Assembly (NCBI RefSeq): GCF_034702125.1 | Contig: NC_085857.1 | Location: forward strand, 51,139,278 to 51,203,277 | Direction: 5' to 3' | Length of the DNA stretch: 64,000 nt | Origin: Engraulis encrasicolus | Taxonomy: Eukaryota; Chordata; Actinopteri; Clupeiformes; Engraulidae | Shown here: positions 61,641 to 64,000 of the stretch, one piece after another | How the letters are laid out: the number at the start of each line of letters is the position of its first letter | Numbering within the stretch: the first letter of the stretch is position 1 | Notes under the pieces: generated by a model | Seen by the model: the letters and a program-made list of their open reading frames with translations, nothing else | Told to the model about the DNA's origin: nothing | Databases searched by the model: none | Made by a program: the position numbers and the translations under genes

Positions 61641-64000
61641 CCTTCCTTGTTCCTGTAGGTAAATATTGGATGACCAAATAGACTTACCAAAGATATTCAA
61701 TATGGTAATCAAGATAAATAGTTAGGATGTGTCACTGATTCAATTCAAGTCTCCTAAATGGGCGTGACGTCTTACATATTGCCCAGTGTGCCCCTTTCGT
61801 TCTGGACCCCTACTGGTCTTCTAAAGAGACACAAAAGCTTGTGCGGATTAGATCCAAACATCGTATTGATTTTAGTATAAATGTTTTTTGGACAGTCTCT
61901 GGGTTTACATTCTCTGTCCTCTCTGGGTTTACATTTATTGGGCTATCACTCAAGTTACTACTAGGCCTATATTGTCCTGGCTTGCAAGAAGATCTACCCA
62001 TGGGCTGCCATTGAACTATTATAGAATTGCTTGTATGACAGTAATTATGCATAGGCTAGACTGTGAATCTACTGCTTCTTCATTTTCCTATAGCCTACAA
62101 TATACTGCATACGCTACATAATATTGTGATACCTATGTGTGTTTTTTCCAGTATTGTGTATGGTTTATTTTGTTACTCCATGTTGTGCTTTACCATGTAC
62201 TGTCTTACATGCCATATATAAACTTGTAACTTTGCACTGTGTGTAGCACAAAATGAAAGCATCATAATCATTAAAATGAAGCAAAAATATAATTGTGACC
62301 GGAAAGAACCTGATCCGCTGCCCGGCAGCTCCCCGCCTTATTTGTCCCACTAATTCAAAAGAAAACTTAGAAACACACAGGTGATGCAAGTACACTGATT
62401 GTTTTTTTATTATTATTTCCAAAGTTAAAATACTTTGCACCAAGTGGATAAAAGGAACATTAAATGAAACAGAAATTAGGGCCCACAATATGGACAAGGC
62501 ACAGTATTTAATCAGCGGCCCTAGGCACAGCAATGACACCGCACCCTCATGCAAACAAAATAAATCCACTCCCAAAAATGGATCAAACAGCAAACAAAAT
62601 AAATCAAACTCTTCGCACAGCAAAGAATAAATAATGCACTGCAAAACCCACAGCAATCTGATGCTGTGCCTATTCAGATGGTACAGCACTGGGCCCAGTC
62701 GACTGTGGTCCTACGGACTGGTACAAAACAAAATAAAAGAGGTATGGGACTATGCTGTGCTACCCCCTCTCAGGTTACAAATAGGAGGAATGAGTGACAG
62801 GTCAACTAGTACAGTCAGAATGGGTTAGGCACAAGGATGAGAGCACACCATGCATAGAAAATAAACAAACATGCAAATCAACAAAATACCCCAAAAGAAA
62901 ACAAATAACCGCACCCCACTATAACTAGATTTCACAGCAAAGCACAGCAATCCAGCGGTCTGCCTATTCCCAATCGGACTGACCCCCCCAAAGCCAACCT
63001 GTCCCCAGATGTCTTCTCACAATAGCACAGCTAACCCCAGATAAGAAAAAGAAAGAAAAGAAAGAACAAAACGATCCACTTAGTCAAAGAAATGTAAAAT
63101 TGCACTTTCCCCTAGACCACCCCACTAATACCCCACACACACACACACAATCACACGCTGTCAGAGTTGCGGCCTGCACCGAGTGTAGGCACCGCACAGT
63201 GCACAGACGCTCACACAGTCACACACGCACCCGCACGCTCATGCGCATTGGGCGCGCACAGTCCAAGTCAAATCTCCAGGGAGAGAAACAGTGACCACAG
63301 CGCACGCTGGAGCTGCAGCCAAGAAGCTTGTCCCACTGGCACCTCCACCTTCGGCTGTGGAAACAATATCCACACATAAGCGTAAGACAGGGCAGATATT
63401 ATCGTCATTTCTATTAACGCCTCACGAAGCAGGAAAGCATTACGGTTGATTAATTTACCTGGTCGCGAAGTTTCCGCACTCCACAATTAAACACCGGTTC
63501 ATATGACGTCTTGAAGCAAGCACCCGTTTTTTGTAGGATGTGGTTGTAGTCGCAACTGTAAGGAAAATTACCCTAAGTGAACAACTTGTAAACCAAGCAT
63601 GGAAGTAACAGCAAATGTCCAGTCAGCCAAGTCAAACAAGAACCGGCCACCATTTACCTTCACGCGTAGTCAATTTTCTCTCTGCAATGCCGACCCTTGC
63701 TCAAAGCACGCTTTCTCTCCGCGATGCCAATGCTCAGGGAAGTCTCTCTCTACCAACCGGTTTCCCGTGGGGTATGGATACGCCACCACTTCCGTCAATG
63801 GGATGCCAACACAGACACGCTCCTTGCAGCTCCAACGTTCTGCTGCCTTCAGAAGCAAAGCCAAAAGAACCAGTGCCCAAACGCTCAGGTATACTAATAG
63901 ACATCACCATGATTACCTGCCAGCTGATCAATTAGCCACCGCGCCTCCAATGGTACTCTCCAGTCGGTCCTTCCCACTTTTCCTGTGACAACTCGTCCTC
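61641..64000. other. No gene recognised
   Basis: I find no exon chain, Ig motif or transposase here. Open frames on both strands (for example 62165-62689 minus, 63599-63988 plus) show no recognisable domain. A short (CA)n lies at ~63134-63150. The segment from ~62300 is A-rich and then GC-richer and may belong to an unrecognised repeat. Confidence 0.4.

Noticed and set aside
62165..62689. 174-codon minus-strand open frame
   Set aside because: No start context, splice partners or recognisable domain; hydrophobic content follows from AT-rich DNA.

Overview
The window is nuclear DNA of a ray-finned fish. Evidence: spliced Ig-superfamily receptor genes of the fish CD22/Siglec-like kind, dense CA/CT microsatellites, tRNA-derived SINEs, an L2-type LINE fragment, a fish-type L1, and many Tc1-, hAT- and TTAA-type DNA elements. 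The species cannot be fixed from sequence alone. No bacterial, organellar or CRISPR features are present.

Layout. Five receptor-type genes can be assembled exon by exon from splice sites, exon phases and Ig motifs. Gene A (+, 2279-12022) has 2 V-type and 4 C2-type Ig domains, one TM and a tail with three consensus ITIMs. Gene B (+, 16264-19363) and gene C (+, 30080-33097) are recent duplicates inside a ~5.5 kb duplicated block: one intact V-type and two C2-type domains, one TM, an ITIM tail. In both, the upstream V1 exon is broken, by different indels. Gene D (-, 23102-26416) sits between B and C and encodes an unrecognised two-domain Ig-like membrane protein with an acidic, tandemly repeated tail. 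Gene E (+, 47570-61067) has a Siglec-like V domain, 4 C2 domains, a TM and a tail with YVNN and two YxxL sites. A, B, C and E have signal exons ending in phase 1, phase 1-1 Ig exons, a TM exon ending in phase 2 and a short basic exon ending in phase 0. This modular design permits exon skipping and domain loss or gain.

Intergenic and intronic DNA is mostly mobile elements. Gene A contains a TA-flanked palindromic Tc1-like element, a 341-bp hAT MITE with an 8-bp target duplication, SINEs and foldbacks, and is bracketed by two inverted ~790-bp repeats. Gene D has a 1.3-kb hAT element in its intron and a TIR element 52 bp past its stop. Comparison with gene B shows that the 3' region of gene C took three insertions: a 3.4-kb long-TIR element, a 1.29-kb solo LTR and a 1.63-kb hAT element. 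Gene E carries a full-length antisense L1 (51834-57288) with open ORF1 and ORF2 and a perfect 18-bp target duplication. Between C and E lie a 2.57-kb TIR element and a 350-bp near-perfect palindrome.

How the genes may work together (inference): A, B, C and E look like a tandem cluster of inhibitory leukocyte lectin-like receptors. Their tails carry ITIM or ITIM-like tyrosines expected to recruit SH2 phosphatases, and E also has a YxN site of the Grb2 type. Gene D has no recognised signalling motif beyond one tyrosine.
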